A DNA stretch of 64,000 nt from Orbilia blumenaviensis. Taxonomy: Eukaryota > Ascomycota > Orbiliomycetes > Orbiliales > Orbiliaceae. The stretch lies in the NCBI GenBank assembly GCA_036872755.1, contig JAVHNS010000008.1:2108001-2172000 (forward strand). The letters are read 5' to 3'. The position numbers were made by a program, and so were the translations under genes. Below, piece by piece: positions 36,024 through 48,251 of this stretch. The notes under the pieces were generated by a model. The model worked only from the letters and a program-made list of their open reading frames with translations. It was not told where the DNA came from and ran no database searches. How positions within the stretch are numbered: position 1 is the stretch's first letter; each line of letters starts with the position of its first letter.

Positions 36024-39000
36024 GGATACACCTTTGAGTCCAGATTATTGTCGTCAGTCCGCTGAGAGTGAGCGAGGTCTTTGCGAAACTTCGAATAAGG
36101 TTCAAATGGACGACGATGAGTGTAAGGAAGGGAGCTAGGAGGAGGCGGAGAAGAAGGAGAAGAAGACGAAAAAGAAGAAGAAGGAGAAGAAGGAGACCTT
36201 AACCGTTGACACTAATTCATATATTAACACTTCCACAACATCAACGTATGGTTTCAAAAAAAAAAAAAGTCACTTCCAACATCTTAAAATGTCGAAGCCC
36301 TGTCGGCGTATCCAACGTCCAACATTGGTCATGGTTTATAGGCACAGGGTAGCACCGGGTAGTACGTAATACCTGCCTACTTACCTAGTGGGTAGGTAGG
36401 TAGTTAGTGCCTGGCACAAGTACTCTTGTAAGTAGGGACTGGACCATATATGCATATATACACTTACTGTCACTAAGCTAAATTTTTTTTAAAAAAAAGA
36501 AAAGAAAAGAAAAGCAAAGAAAAGAAAAGGAAAGGAAAGGAAAAAGGCATTTGCATTTGGGTTCGAGCACTGACCGACTGAGAGGACCAGAGATATTCCT
36601 AGACTAGAGGGCCAGTACTGAATTCATAGCCAGGCAGTGTCTAGGCGCCATGGACGGTAGGCAGTTCAGTAGGTCGTTAGACGTTTCTAGCATAGGGTAT
36701 AGGCGTCTATTTAAGTACTCACATACCTACTTACCTAGGCAGACGTTAATTATGCCTAAAGAGTAAGTACTTGGGTACGTAGGTAACTACTTACGTCTGA
36801 GAATACATACATGACTAAATACATAGGATACTTTGCCAAGGATAGCTAAGTGGCTAGTATATATACGATAGAAGAGGTATCCGCATTTCTATTCTGTTCT
36901 GACGGCGATTCAAACAGTGACGTCGTAAACGATTTTCAATTATGCACCTTGCGAATACCTAGCAAAGGAGTCTAATTAAGTGCTTGTACTTTACTAGGGG
37001 CATACTTCCTCGACAGTATTGGGGCTCACGAAGCTTCGGCGAGGCCAGTCTACAGCATACCAAAATAAACTTAGTTACATACATGTACACCCCATTGGCT
37101 TGATCCATTCGCAATGCCACGTCTCTTGCATTCATGCATTGCATTGCGTTCCAGAAATCCAAGTATTCGAATTCTGTGGCGTTAAACATCAGACGAAATT
37201 CCGAAATAACTCTAAAAAAAAAAAAAAAGAGGAGAAAAAAGAGGAGAGGAAAAAAGAGGAGAGGAAAAAAGAGGAGAGGAAAAAAAAGGAGAAAAAGAAC
37301 AAAGGGGGGAAAGGAAGAGAGGGGGGAGAAAGAGGGAAGAAAGAGAGAAGAAAAAAAGAAGAGGAAGAAAGGGTCGAGGAAAGAAAAAACGTCGACCTGT
37401 ACTTTTCAATTAGCTTCTCGAAGACGGAGCTGTCAGGTTTTACTATATTTTTATTTTCACTTCTTAAGATCCTCCCCACCCCTCCGTCATTTTGGGGGAC
37501 AGGGGAATGGTTCATCGTAGGGAACAAAACCGAACTCTTTTCCCCAATCAGTGATTGTTGGGCTCTGAATGCTGCGGCTCCACAATCTAACCACCCCGAA
37601 AGATAGGCAGGAAACTTGATCGATGGGACAGGAGTTTGAATTTACAGGGCAGCCCTGGCATAATGTGTCTACGGAGAAAGTGGTACACCGACAAATATCA
37701 AGAAAGTCCATCCCCGAGTACTTTGTGTTCACCCATTCATCCATCCAAAAAATTTAATTTTTTCCGTAACACCAATAGAATCGAACTGCTACTGCCAATG
37801 CATGAAGTGGTAGTTAGGTAGCCTTCAACTCGGGACAAACGGGCATCATCGCTGTCGATTATCAAACCACTTGGAGGGCCTCCCTTGCTTTAATCCCGTG
37901 TGGGTGGGCCTCTTTTATAAATACTTGAGTAATTATTTGGGTGTATTCCCCCGTCCCGACCGACGAGTTTTTGCGTCCAGGCGGCGAGTGGGTTGGCCTG
38001 GGCCTCGGACAACGTTTCTCTGTATATTCGAATATATATTCGGGTGATAATTTGGCTAGCCCAGCTGAGGACCAACGTGCAACGAAACAGAGTTATCAAA
38101 ATGCAACACGGGGTAATAACGTGTGCTCAAGTATGTAAAGTACCTACCTAGGTACCTACCTAGCCCAAGGCAATAATTACCTAGGTAGTAAGTAGGTAAT
38201 GATTTAAGTGGTGTCCAATTGGTTGGTTGGCTGGCTGGGGTGCAATTTCCCGTTGCGTCTGGTTTTGTAGCTTCCTAGACGGGTCGACTTTTGTGTAATT
38301 GTGTGTGTGTGTGTAACCATCATTGAAGAGCAAGCTTAAGTGGACAAGGTAACACACCTGGCACAAGGTCTGAAGAGGCGTCGCACCCGCAGGTTACCAC
38401 ATCTGGAGCTCCGAGCCCTATAGGCTAGGTAGGTACTTACCTCCTTAAGTAAAGTACTATTGGACTACCGAATCCATACGGATGTACATGTACCTAAGTA
38501 CTTCTTATATTGCCATTTCCCAACATTGCCGGCCTAGGTAAGGTTGAGACGGGCCGCAACACACGACAGTATTAATACAGCCCTTCCCGTCTTGGTTGCA
38601 CGGGTTATTTATATAAATCTGAATTTTTCCTGAAGCTCGTGAGCACATATATTTTATGCCGTCCTTTTGATGCGGTCAATCGCAATACCATTCCGTATGT
38701 TCTGCCCCAACCAAGATACTTCGGCACTGCATGTACTGATCTAGATATCACTCACCGGTAAGCATGAGTAGTATGTAACTCAAACATGTAAATTCACATA
38801 TATGCGTTTTTGCTCGGTAAAATAATATAAAGATTTAATTCAACTTCACTGTTGTACATGTATTCGATATTTCCCGCCTTGTGGAACCAAGGCTGCAGGG
38901 CAAGACAAAGTCACTAAAATGAGGCCAGTCCATAGGCTAGTTGTATTCTTGACAACTTTTCTTTCCTATGCGCCTTCCGCCTTACCCGTGCAATCGAGGT

Positions 39001-39435
39001 TGGCTTTTCTTTAGAGACATAAATAGTTATTTACTCAGTGCCCAGGTCGCACAAAACATCGATTTTAACATCAACGTCAGCATCAAATATGAACATGCAT
39101 CGCTTTTGGGTTGCGTTACCACTAGATCAGGGGCCCTCAGAGTTTGTGCTTCCCGAAGCTACGTGTAACCAGAATACAGGCCTTATTAAGGCGTCGACAA
39201 TCATCTTTAGCCTCGACCGAATCCAGGATCATCTCAATGTATCATAATTCATTAGTAGGCGGGAACTCAACCCTATTTCTCTCCCTCCCAAGACAGTTTA
39301 TGGTCAGCTCACGTTAGAATGCTTTTAGAGACAGAGGCAAAGAAAATATAAACAAGGCCAGACGAAGGAGATACAAAGAAACAAACGAAGAAAGTATATT
39401 GTAGAAGGTATATCAGAAATAAAGAAGAAAAAAAA
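36024..39435. other. Intergenic region rich in purine tracts and TACCTAGGTA-type motifs
   Basis: 3.4 kb without a supported gene. It contains GAAGAA-type DNA (about 36139-36199), a GAAAA repeat (about 36488-36545), a 180-base purine strand (about 37213-37390) and several copies of the ACCTAGGTA/TAGGTAGGTA motif (36365-36410, 36715-36800, 38139-38200, 38424-38460). Open frames across the purine tract are low-complexity Lys/Glu/Arg translations and were not called. Confidence 0.6.
37213..37390. repeat. Polypurine (GA-rich) tract, about 180 nt
   Basis: Almost exclusively A and G on the plus strand. It includes four units of GAGGAGAGGAAAAAA type between 37230 and 37280, with only isolated pyrimidines beyond 37290. 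Strong purine asymmetry of this length can adopt triplex (H-DNA) structure. Confidence 0.9.
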
Positions 39436-42305
39436 TCATTCATCGATATTGATCCCGGATATATCCTTCAATATCCTCCTCTCTTCTTCCGTCAACTCTC
39501 CATGTGCCTCCTCCCACTTCCGGACGAGGTCCTCATCGTTTACTGCCGTAGGCTGCAATCCTAGATCGATATGGGGTCCCGGGATCGTTCCGGGAACCAC
39601 ACGTCCCAAGGCAGGCCTTGGACTCCGACGATTCTTCGCAGCTTCCTCCTCTTCGGCCTTCAGCCTCTCTACTTTTTCCATCCTTCTCCTCCTCCTCATA
39701 GCCAAGTCATCTGCTTCTTGCCAATTTAAAAAGTCGGTCTCATCCCAGTACAAAATATTGCACCCGAGAATTGCAGCTCCTCTCCAGTTTCTCGAATTCG
39801 GGTCGACACAAATTCTATAAGCACTCGTCTCTTCTTGCCAGGTGTTCTCTTGCTCGGTCCGGCCCCATCCGTATTGGGCAGTACGTGCGAAATAGTCCTT
39901 CTTTGCGTCAATCGACATGGCATGCACGATCTTTCGGACCGGTTCCGCAGACGATCCCAACGGGTCAAATACAGAGATTGCGCCGTTATTTGCACCGGCA
40001 ATTACGGCGAGGGATGTAACTGAAACACAAGTTATCTTGGGTGTTCCAGGGATTTTGCACACCCTAATTGGTGTGAGAAGGTCACTAGACCTCTTGGTTG
40101 GATTTCCTCGAATATTGAAAACCAGGGCTCTTCCATGATTTGTCCCGACTGCAAACAATCGTGCGTTCCCACCAACAGTATTATCGTTCGGCGAGCCTGG
40201 CACAACTCTTGCAAGGAAAGATTCATCCATAGCTAATGCCGTGATATTCTGTGGGTTCTTGCCCTGATCGAAAATCTCTTCTCCCGATTTAGGTATTCGG
40301 AGACGAGTCTTCGCCCAGTCGTCAGCTGAGCCAGCAAATGCCTGGCTTCCAAGGATTTCAGTCTCTGGCACATCTGGCTTCTTCTCTGTGAAGAGAGTGT
40401 TCAGACGATACCTGAAACCCTGGACCCTTCGCTCTTCAGTACTAATGGTGCTAAAGGAAACAACATTGTAGCCACCGAAATCCACTTCCATTATCCACGG
40501 TAGCTTAAGCTGTTGAACATTTTCGTTGTCACCAACAATAAGACCCGTATCACGGTAGAGGTCGTCGAGGTAGAACCCAGATATAGGCCTCTCTACCCTG
40601 GTGCCCTCAATCATCGTCCAGTGGCCCTGAACATGTGCTGCAATTCGTCTTCTTTCCTCTTCACGCCCTGCTTCCCTTTTTGCCTTATATTTGGCTGCCA
40701 GTTCTTGTCGTATCCTTATCCAGGCGGCGTGACGCTCGACGTGATCCATTATGCTAAGATCATCCCCAATCGGACCGCTCTCAATTTCGGTGTCTGCTCG
40801 CACCAAATCCGCTTCATCCTCCTCATCTTCTGTAAGGCCATTATCTCTCAGCTCTGGCGCCGGATTCGGATCGCCTGAAAATGTCCAAATTTCTCCCACA
40901 ATGTTCTGAACCACGCACCATGGCCGGCCAAGGGCTTTTTTCTCAGGTGTATAATCGTTGTCCACCTTAACACTAACAAGTGCACATCTCGGGGAAATCT
41001 TCCATTTTGCCACGCGAGAAGTTTCGAGCGTCCTGTGGATTTGGTGACCCGGAGCGAGAGGAGAAGTATCCGCGGAAAACATGTGAACGTCTCCTTCGCT
41101 TGTAATGTAAACGAAACCAATACCGTATTCTGAAAACACCCCACTGGCTTCCGGAACTCTGACCGGTTTGTATTTGCCTCGCAGTTGGTCTTGTGGGTGG
41201 TTGGAGGCAATAATTCTCGAAACCTGGTCGCCTTCCCCATCCTGCTCTTCCTCCTCCATTTTCTTCTTAGCAGCAGCTTGTTCTTCTTCGGTCATCTCCA
41301 CTAATCCTACGCCGGGGACAGCTCCGTATCCCGCCAGATCTGCTATCCATACACCAGTTCCAATCCCAACGATAGCCTGGGCTGGATCATGTGCAAGTGG
41401 ATAATCCATTCTTTCACCGCTCCCAAGCCTAAAGCCACAAAGGAGATTGACTCTATTCTCGCCCCATTTACGACCAATAACGGCAAAGCTTCCTGCTCCG
41501 TTCTGGTGCACATCTACGACCTCCATGACATCAAAGGATGTCGCAAGAGTATGCTGTGATTTCTCATACCTTGTGAAGACCATGGTCCCGCTGTCCTCCT
41601 CCGTCTTGAATTGGCCGTTCCCCGGAGACCAAACACTCGACTGCCCATTTCCCGAATTACAGCTTCTGAACGACGGTACGGGATGGTAATCTGGTGGCGA
41701 GCTGTTGGCCTTTTCATTAGGCTTCAAAGGCTCGTCACTGAAGTTTGCGAAAAGATGGGTGATAGGCGGTTGGATTGAATGCATCATCGACATGATTACA
41801 CTTTGAGGGATAGTCTTGAGGTGGGTGGATTTGAATTGTGGCTCAACATAGGTGTTGCTGGTGTTACGATTTCCAGCCTCGCGGAGCTCTGGGCGAGCCT
41901 TGTTAAGATTACGGAGAAGGCGAGAGCGTAGGATTGCTTCAGTGCGCCAGTGGTTTGTCTCGAGGTCATCTGGGTGGAGCTTGGCCTGTGTCGGGTCGGG
42001 CGGGGCAGTGAGGGGTGTGAATTGACCCTTTGAGTCCGGGAACCATTGGAGAAATAAGAGCCGCCATGTATGAGGCGATGATATGAGTTTATGGAAATAG
42101 TGATTCGTTAGTGTCAGTGAGAGAAGCGACGGGGGGTCGAGGTAGGCGATTATATGTCTTAGTATTTCTGAGATGTGAACTTTAGCATATGTTCTGGCGC
42201 TGGGGCTGGAGAACGAGAGCGAGAATGAGTAGTACCTGTTGGGACCTTGTAGATATAGGTCTCTCTTGGCGGCCCCTTGGACCGAGTCCTCATCATTTCG
42301 GCCAT
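39436..42305 (-). CDS. F-box protein with large C-terminal propeller-like region
   Basis: Two exons, 42305-42236 and 42167-39436, give 933 residues. The 68-nt intron removes a stop and fuses the N-terminal peptide MAEMMRTRSKGPPRETYIYK to an F-box, EILRHIIAYLDPPSLLSLTL, then NHYFHKLISSPHTWRLLFLQ (about 24-65). F-box proteins bind Skp1 and present substrates to SCF ubiquitin ligases. The remaining 800 residues contain repeated beta-rich segments (VNLLCGFRLGSG, VFSEYGIGFVYITSEGDVHM, ARLFAVGTNHGRALVFNIRG, SLAVIAGANNGAISVFDPLG) suggestive of a WD40-like propeller. An acidic linker, an RRRRMEKVERLKAEEEEAA coiled-coil-like stretch and a C-terminus ILKDISGINIDE follow. The second half carries the most WD-like blades. 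No paralogue name can be assigned. The large second exon is continuously open through the F-box, which supports the upstream extension. Confidence 0.85.
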
Positions 42306-43467
42306 TTCCTAGCTACTCTTCCTCTAGGGATCTCTTTGAAGATGGTGTCTTATGTATCGAGGCTAGTATTCTAGTGATCGTGAGGTATATGTGGGAGCCT
42401 GGACGGCAGGTACGATTCTGGACGTGGAGCAGTCTAAATGCTTTAAAGTACGCGAATTGCGGACGGGAAAAAGGCTAGGTATCGAGACATGCGATAACGG
42501 CGAAGTGAAACAGGATGATTCGCGATGACTCTAACGTGGAAGCTGTGTTCGAGTCAATGGACTGCAGATGGTGAGCAATGGATGAGGGGCCGAATGGGAA
42601 AAAATGCGGATCCTAGAGACCTGAGGTTTGGTGGGGGCTGACGCATAGCTCCCAAAATGAGGGGAGCCTGCAGCTTAGCGTAAGTTACCTGTTCCTGCTG
42701 CTCCTGCTCCTGCTCCTAACTACTCCTTCTGCTTATAATATACCTCTTCGTTTAGGTACCTACCTAGGTAGGTACATAGGTACTTGAGTACTTACCTACC
42801 CTACCCTTTGGACACTGAAACTGGACGCTGCACGCTGCAGGCCGACGGCATTGATGCAATAAGAGGGTTTGCCATTATGGCATTTTGAGTATGCGAAGAA
42901 GTACCAAGGAGCCTGATTTCACGTGTATCGGATTTGCTATAAAGTACATACATACAGAGGAAGGAAAGGCACTGCAGGAGGCTTTTTTTTTTGTTCGTCT
43001 ACTTGGTAGTATTGCAAAGACAAGGTATAAGTTATGCCATTTTGTACAGAAAATCTGAACCAACGACGGTGACGACTGTATAGCAAATAGAATGACCGCT
43101 AGGTCAAGCAATACAAGCAATAATGATTGCCAGAAACGGAAAACCTGAAGACGTACGAGAGAAAGCGGTGCAACAGTACGCCTGCCGGCAGCTGGGTTTA
43201 CAACGTGAAATCCGAAAACTCAAAGACGAGCAAATTCGCTTCATTAACTTCATGACTCCATAAACCAACTAAAAAAAGTAAAAAAAAAAAAAAAAAGAAG
43301 TATAAAAACAAAAGAAAAAAAGTGTATGGGCAGAAGAAAATAAAAATAAAAAAGCATCAATTACCAATTGATATACTTGGGTGACGGCCGATACGCTGTA
43401 CCAGAGGCGGTTTCAAATGCTGTAAAATGTAGGGGTGAGGCAGCCGGACTAGGAAGTCACCGCTAGC
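42306..43467. other. Intergenic region upstream of the F-box gene
   Basis: About 1.2 kb, no supported gene. Includes a CTGCTC repeat (about 42690-42715), a dense TACCTAGGTA cluster at 42751-42800 and A-rich DNA at 43280-43350 that is probably the 3' flank of the next minus-strand gene. Confidence 0.6.
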
Positions 43468-43935
43468 TCATTTCTTCAGTTCGTCCATTTCGTTGATCTC
43501 GTTGTAGCTGCCATGGTTATCGGGCAAGAAACCTTCGACTCCATTGTTGTTTTGCTGTTGTTCCCTCTTCTCCTTGCTCTTCTTTGTCATGCTTCGAACC
43601 AGTTTCGCCACTTTCATCTTGGTGGAGACAGTATGTCTGAGCCTGTCACCTGGGTCTCCTTCGCCAGGTCCCAAAGCCCTGCCACGGTTGCCCGAGTTGG
43701 TACGGCTCCAAGAGGTACCGCCGTCGGTCGGTCCGGTCGGTGAGAGTCCCCCTGCTGCGAGACCAGCACATGCCGGATCATTACAGGCGGTATTCTTCTT
43801 GAGAGTAATTGGAGGGTCCGATGTAGTCTCGGGCGAGCAGTACTCGTTCGGATCGGAGACGCATGGTAGGTACGGAGGCGACTCGAACTCCGTATGACCG
43901 CAGTTTACGAAGATGTACTTTCTGTATCTGCACAT
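43468..43935 (-). CDS. Hypothetical protein with N-terminal Cys/His motif
   Basis: Single-exon frame of 155 residues starting MCRYRKYIFVNCGHTEF. The opening MC...NCGH, followed by further cysteines at YLPC, EYCSPE, NTACNDPAC, resembles a group of short fungal proteins of unknown function that begin with a small possible metal-binding Cys/His cluster. The middle is Gly/Pro/Ser-rich and disordered. A basic helix (MKVAKLVRSMTKKSKEKRE) and poly-Gln/Asn QQQNNN precede a charged end, INEMDELKK. I assign no function; zinc binding is a guess from residue spacing. No intron is required, and the ATG follows an A-rich context. The upstream plus-strand frames overlapping it are shadows. Confidence 0.65.
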   Translation of the reverse strand: MCRYRKYIFVNCGHTEFESPPYLPCVSDPNEYCSPETTSDPPITLKKNTACNDPACAGLAAGGLSPTGPTDGGTSWSRTNSGNRGRALGPGEGDPGDRLRHTVSTKMKVAKLVRSMTKKSKEKREQQQNNNGVEGFLPDNHGSYNEINEMDELKK

Positions 43936-46107
43936 GTTTTCAGGGAGGAAAGAGCGGTTCGGAAGTCAGGGGAAGCGTATGTGGTCTTGGTAGGCTTTTG
44001 TCAGCGCGAGGGTGTCGTGTGTCTGGGTGTGTCTGGATGTCGTGTGCACTTTTGGATAGACTGGCGTGTGTACGTCTGTATCTGTGTAGACGTGAATGAA
44101 AACGCAGTGGGAATGATATGAAGACTTGTAAGGTCGCTGAGCAGAGAAAATAATGGGAGCGAGGAGTAGGGATGGATAACTAGGGAGAAGGAGAAAGAGG
44201 TAGAGGGAGAAGCAAGTCCTTTAAAAAAGGGAGAGGGGGGTTAGGAGGACGATAAGGAGAATGAGGACGAAGGAAGTGGAGGAGAGATACTACTTTAAGT
44301 ACTAGTTAAACTACCAGCTCCCAGTCTTGAAGTAAGGACGTACTACCTAGCTTAAGTAACGTATCTGCTAAAGTACTTCTGCTTGATCCCTATCCACAGC
44401 AAGAGAAGAAAAGAAAAGAAGAGAAAAGAAAAGAGCACGCGCTTGACTTCACTTCACACTTCACACTTCACAGAAAAGCTTGGTTGTCAATCAGCCAATG
44501 CAATGCTCCCTCCAAATACAATATAAGGTATAGTATGCCTGGATGATGAGGGATAAAAAACCAAGAAGGCAGTCAATTAATCAACCACCTCCACTCCCGT
44601 TCCAGGTGCTGACCTCTCCCACTAATCAGATGGCCTCCCGGGACACTCCACGTTACAGAATATTCCAAACTCTCGTCCACCTAGGAAAGGAAAGGAAAGG
44701 ATGGTTCCAATGCTGGTCACCTGCTCAAGGCCCGCTGCGGTGCTGTGCAAAATGAAGCTCCAAACGAGGTGCTGCTCGGTTATGTTACAGACCCAACATG
44801 CCACCACCTCCGCAGACCGCAGACCACGAACCACCCTTCGCTCTTTGTAGCCAGAATGAATTAGCCCCCTCTGCGGTGACAAGGAAGGACACCAAGGGAA
44901 CGACCTGCTGGAATGAGGTGAAGGGACGGGAATGTTTCATTAGAAAAAATTTCTACATCAAGAACACACGCGACGAAGGTTTTTCATCATCCAGGAGTGC
45001 ATATCCACATCCATATGTCCAGATATCCACAAACGTCCCAAAGATTTGGCTCATGCATGGTTTTGGTCTCGCCAGTCCGTGACGTTTCGATGGATGTATG
45101 TCTCGCACCGAGCATGAACATTCATGCTGGCAAAACCCCGTTCCACTCTCCCCGTCAGCTCAGGTATTGTCCCTGTCTCTGTCTCTGCCGGTCTGTGCCT
45201 CTGCCTCTGCCTCTGGTATCGCGAACCGCTCGCTCGCCAGACTGTGGGGTGAGAAGCTCCATTTTTTCTTCCAGGGTTACACTGCAGCCTGTTCCTGCCG
45301 CCAAACTGACCTACTGACATGTGCGTCTGCATGGGGCAGGAACAGTCGAGTCCAGCCTGTCGGGCAAAAAAAATTTTAATTTTTCTTCATCGAAAAAATA
45401 AATAAAATCAAATGATCGGACACTTATACTTAGTAGTGAAGACAGGGGCAGTATTGCAAATTCCGGCATCGATTCCAATCGGAGCCAGGGTTTTCGACTC
45501 GACTCGACCCTAAAAAAAGCCGTTGGGCAGCCATATCGCGGTGTCGGGTAAATTGATAACGACTTAAGCAGCGAATAAAATAGCCAATTATAGTTCAGGT
45601 AGCATAGAGAAAAGCCACCCTACCTTTCAGGGCTGAATCTCTAAACAAGCTAGCTAGCACTGTGTGACCTCTAATATTATCTCATCCCACCGGCCCTGCA
45701 TACCAAATCTCACATGCGCCATTCTTTTGCAGGTAATTGCGTGGAACGAACCCATATATACTACCATTTCACTCCCCCACCCTCGCGGCTGAGGATGATA
45801 TTTTGATGCTCAGTCTAACTTTTGCAGATTAATTGTAAATATCCCATAGCGAGTCGTTTTAATTCATTATTTTACCGGTCTTCAAGGGGCGAAACTCCGT
45901 AAGAAAGCCGCGGATCAACTGCTGCCTATTGACTTGCCCAGTACATCTCTGGTTTCCATCTATTTTAATGTCTAAAGCTAACACAGAAGAACCCAGCATC
46001 CACAATATCAAATATCATAGGATAAGATAGACTAATCTCTTGAATCTGCCTTCATGAGGTGCTAAAGGTAAACTCTGGCTAGCGAGCAAACACAACTAGA
46101 TCTCACA
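43936..46107. other. Intergenic region
   Basis: 2.2 kb without a supported gene. It contains GAAAA-type repeats (44400-44435), CTTCACA tandem units (about 44445-44473), a CCAAT element near 44494 and TATA-like ATATAAGG near 44520, which may belong to promoters. AT-rich beyond 45360. Confidence 0.55.
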
Positions 46108-48251
46108 TCATATCAAAAACCTAAAACCCTTTGCTGCAGCTTCTCCAGGCAAACCTTGCTCCTCCCGCCTTTCGACCTGGCCCTCTGCAGTCAGCCCTGT
46201 CTCGCTAAGGTCTTCTTCTCGGTCGAGCTTCTTATTGAGCCTGACAAGAATCATCCGAAGCACCGTAGCGAATACGATACCAAGCAGCGAGGTCCCACAG
46301 TTGACTCCCATAGCAATGGCTAGTCCGGCATATACAGTCAGCTCGCAATCGGTCCAAGGCCTAGGCAGCTCGCTTACCATATCTTGGAGCCGAAGATTTC
46401 GTATACATATAAGCCGTCCAGATTGATGATGCATTGGAAACGGCGTTAATTGCTGCGAGTGCAGCTGCCCGTTTCGTAACTGGACGTGGCAGTGTGGCAG
46501 ATATCCAAGAAAGCGCGCAGATGTAACCTCCATATATGCTTGCCGGCATAAACATCATCGCAACTATTCCTACAGTTAGCTCTTACAGCCAATGTTGCAT
46601 TCTCTAATTCTTGGCTTCTAGCAATTACCGTATCGCGCAGCAGTATTCAGAGTGGATGCTGCTAGAATAAACGCTACTACCGAAATCTAACTCCAAAGTC
46701 AACAAAAGTTTAGAACATCACGGACGGCTGGTTCCTATAGTTAAACTTACGGAAAGTGGGATGACAATATGGAAGTAACGTTCGCCCTTTTTGTCCGCAT
46801 GCCACGCGTTCCCAAGAACCACAATCGTTGCGAGGATCTTCTCCGAAGTCAATCATTCCGCTACTCCTTTGAACCCTTTCTATGTAGGCTATGGGGGAAC
46901 ATACGTATGGTGGGGTCGTCAAGAGAAGTGTCTCGATTTTCCCGAACCCGAGGGTCTGCACGACAATTGGGAAGAAGTTCGTAATGGAGCCGGACGCTAC
47001 ACAGCAGGTCACCAAAACCATCAAAACGTACATTTTCACATCTGTGAATGCGAGCTTGAGGCCATGGAAAACTTTCTGGGCTTCACTTCCGGACCAATCT
47101 TCTTCTCCGATATCTCTCTCTACAATACAAGCCTAGTTAGCTGTCGCAACTGGCCTATACCTTAAAGAGCGACCTACCAAGCCTCCAACAAGCAAGCTGT
47201 CGTTCCTGCTCAGAAAGCCATTTCGTTGTCTTTGGGAAGTCGGGGATGATGATCCAGATAAAGAACGCAATGAAAACCTTGCGAACACTGTCAGTCTTCC
47301 CTAAGCAGCATCGTAACCAGAAAAAAAAAAGGGAGACATCATACCGTTATGGAGCCCTCTAGGATAAAGAGCCATCTCCACGCGGAAAGCCCTGCTTTTC
47401 CATCTAACCCATCGGTTATACCCGCGGAAATGAGTCCTGAAACTGCACCGCTTATCAAGCTTCCAGAATACAAGATGGCTGTTCTAAGTGATAGCTCTTT
47501 GCGAGTATACCAGCTTGACAAGTAGAACAAACATCCAGGGAAGTAGGATGCTTCGATGAAGCCTAAGAAGAACCGACATGCTAGTAGCCCGGAATAGTTT
47601 TGGACAGCACCGGTTGCTCCACTAATAGCGCCCCAAATCATCATGACAACGGTGAAGTAAATGGATGGACGACCGATCTTATCTAAAAACAAGTTCGAAC
47701 TTTGTATATTGGTGTCAACGGAATTAACCTTCGCATTTACACCACTGCCCGGCTTTTTGTCTTACTTACGGGACTTGCATTAAAATATATCCCACGAAAA
47801 GGATTGAGACGGCGGTATTAAACTGCGAAGATGTCAGGCCCAGTTCATCACCCATACCCGCGACTTGGGCCGCTACAATTCCATCAATACAACTTAGGGT
47901 TAGCCGCGATCCTATTGCCAAATGTTGGAAGAATAGTTAAAAGAAAGGAGGCAATCGCGTCTATGGCATACCAGGTATATTGTTCCTATCTAAGTAATTC
48001 ATAATATATATCAAAATAATCATTGGAAGAAGTCTGAAGTCGATCCTGCGTTTGAGTTTGACTTCGAGCTCCTCTATTTCTTCGTCCGAGAGATGCTTCA
48101 GCAGCGGCGGTTTCTCATTGATATCCCTCCGTGAAGCTATGCTAGTCGTAGTATGAAGCGTCGCACCGCCAGCGGTACTAGCGCCGTCATCGACTGCCGC
48201 GGGCTCGACAGCGTTGCCATTATCTGCCTTTCGGGTTGCTATCCCACGCAT
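46108..48251 (-). CDS. MFS permease, allantoate/nicotinate (Dal5/Tna1) anion:cation symporter family
   Basis: Nine exons give 533 residues: 48251-47972, 47872-47770, 47699-47345, 47277-47178, 47119-46905, 46837-46751, 46686-46629, 46569-46378 and 46319-46108. All eight introns (58-99 nt) join in frame. After a soluble N-terminus, RRIDFRLLPMIILIYIMNYL opens TM1. The family then shows LDRNNI, MGDELGLTSSQFNTAVSILF, VPSNLFLDKIGRPSIY, CRFFLGFIEASYFPGCLFYL, WYTRKELSLRTAILYSGSLI, SAWRWLFILEGSIT, FFIWIIIPDFPKTTKWLSE, the second-half NAWHADKKGERYFHI, and IYGGYICALSWISATLPRPV with KRAAALAAINAVSNASSIW. These are the standard signatures of fungal plasma-membrane proton symporters for organic anions such as allantoate, nicotinate and related acids; the substrate cannot be read from sequence. 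The C-terminus LVRLNKKLDREED is also typical. Start at MRGIATRK. Apparent stops in single frames are all intronic. Confidence 0.93.

Noticed and set aside
37019..37606. 195-codon Lys/Glu-rich frame
   Set aside because: Most of it is the translation of the GA-rich polypurine tract; low complexity in all three frames.
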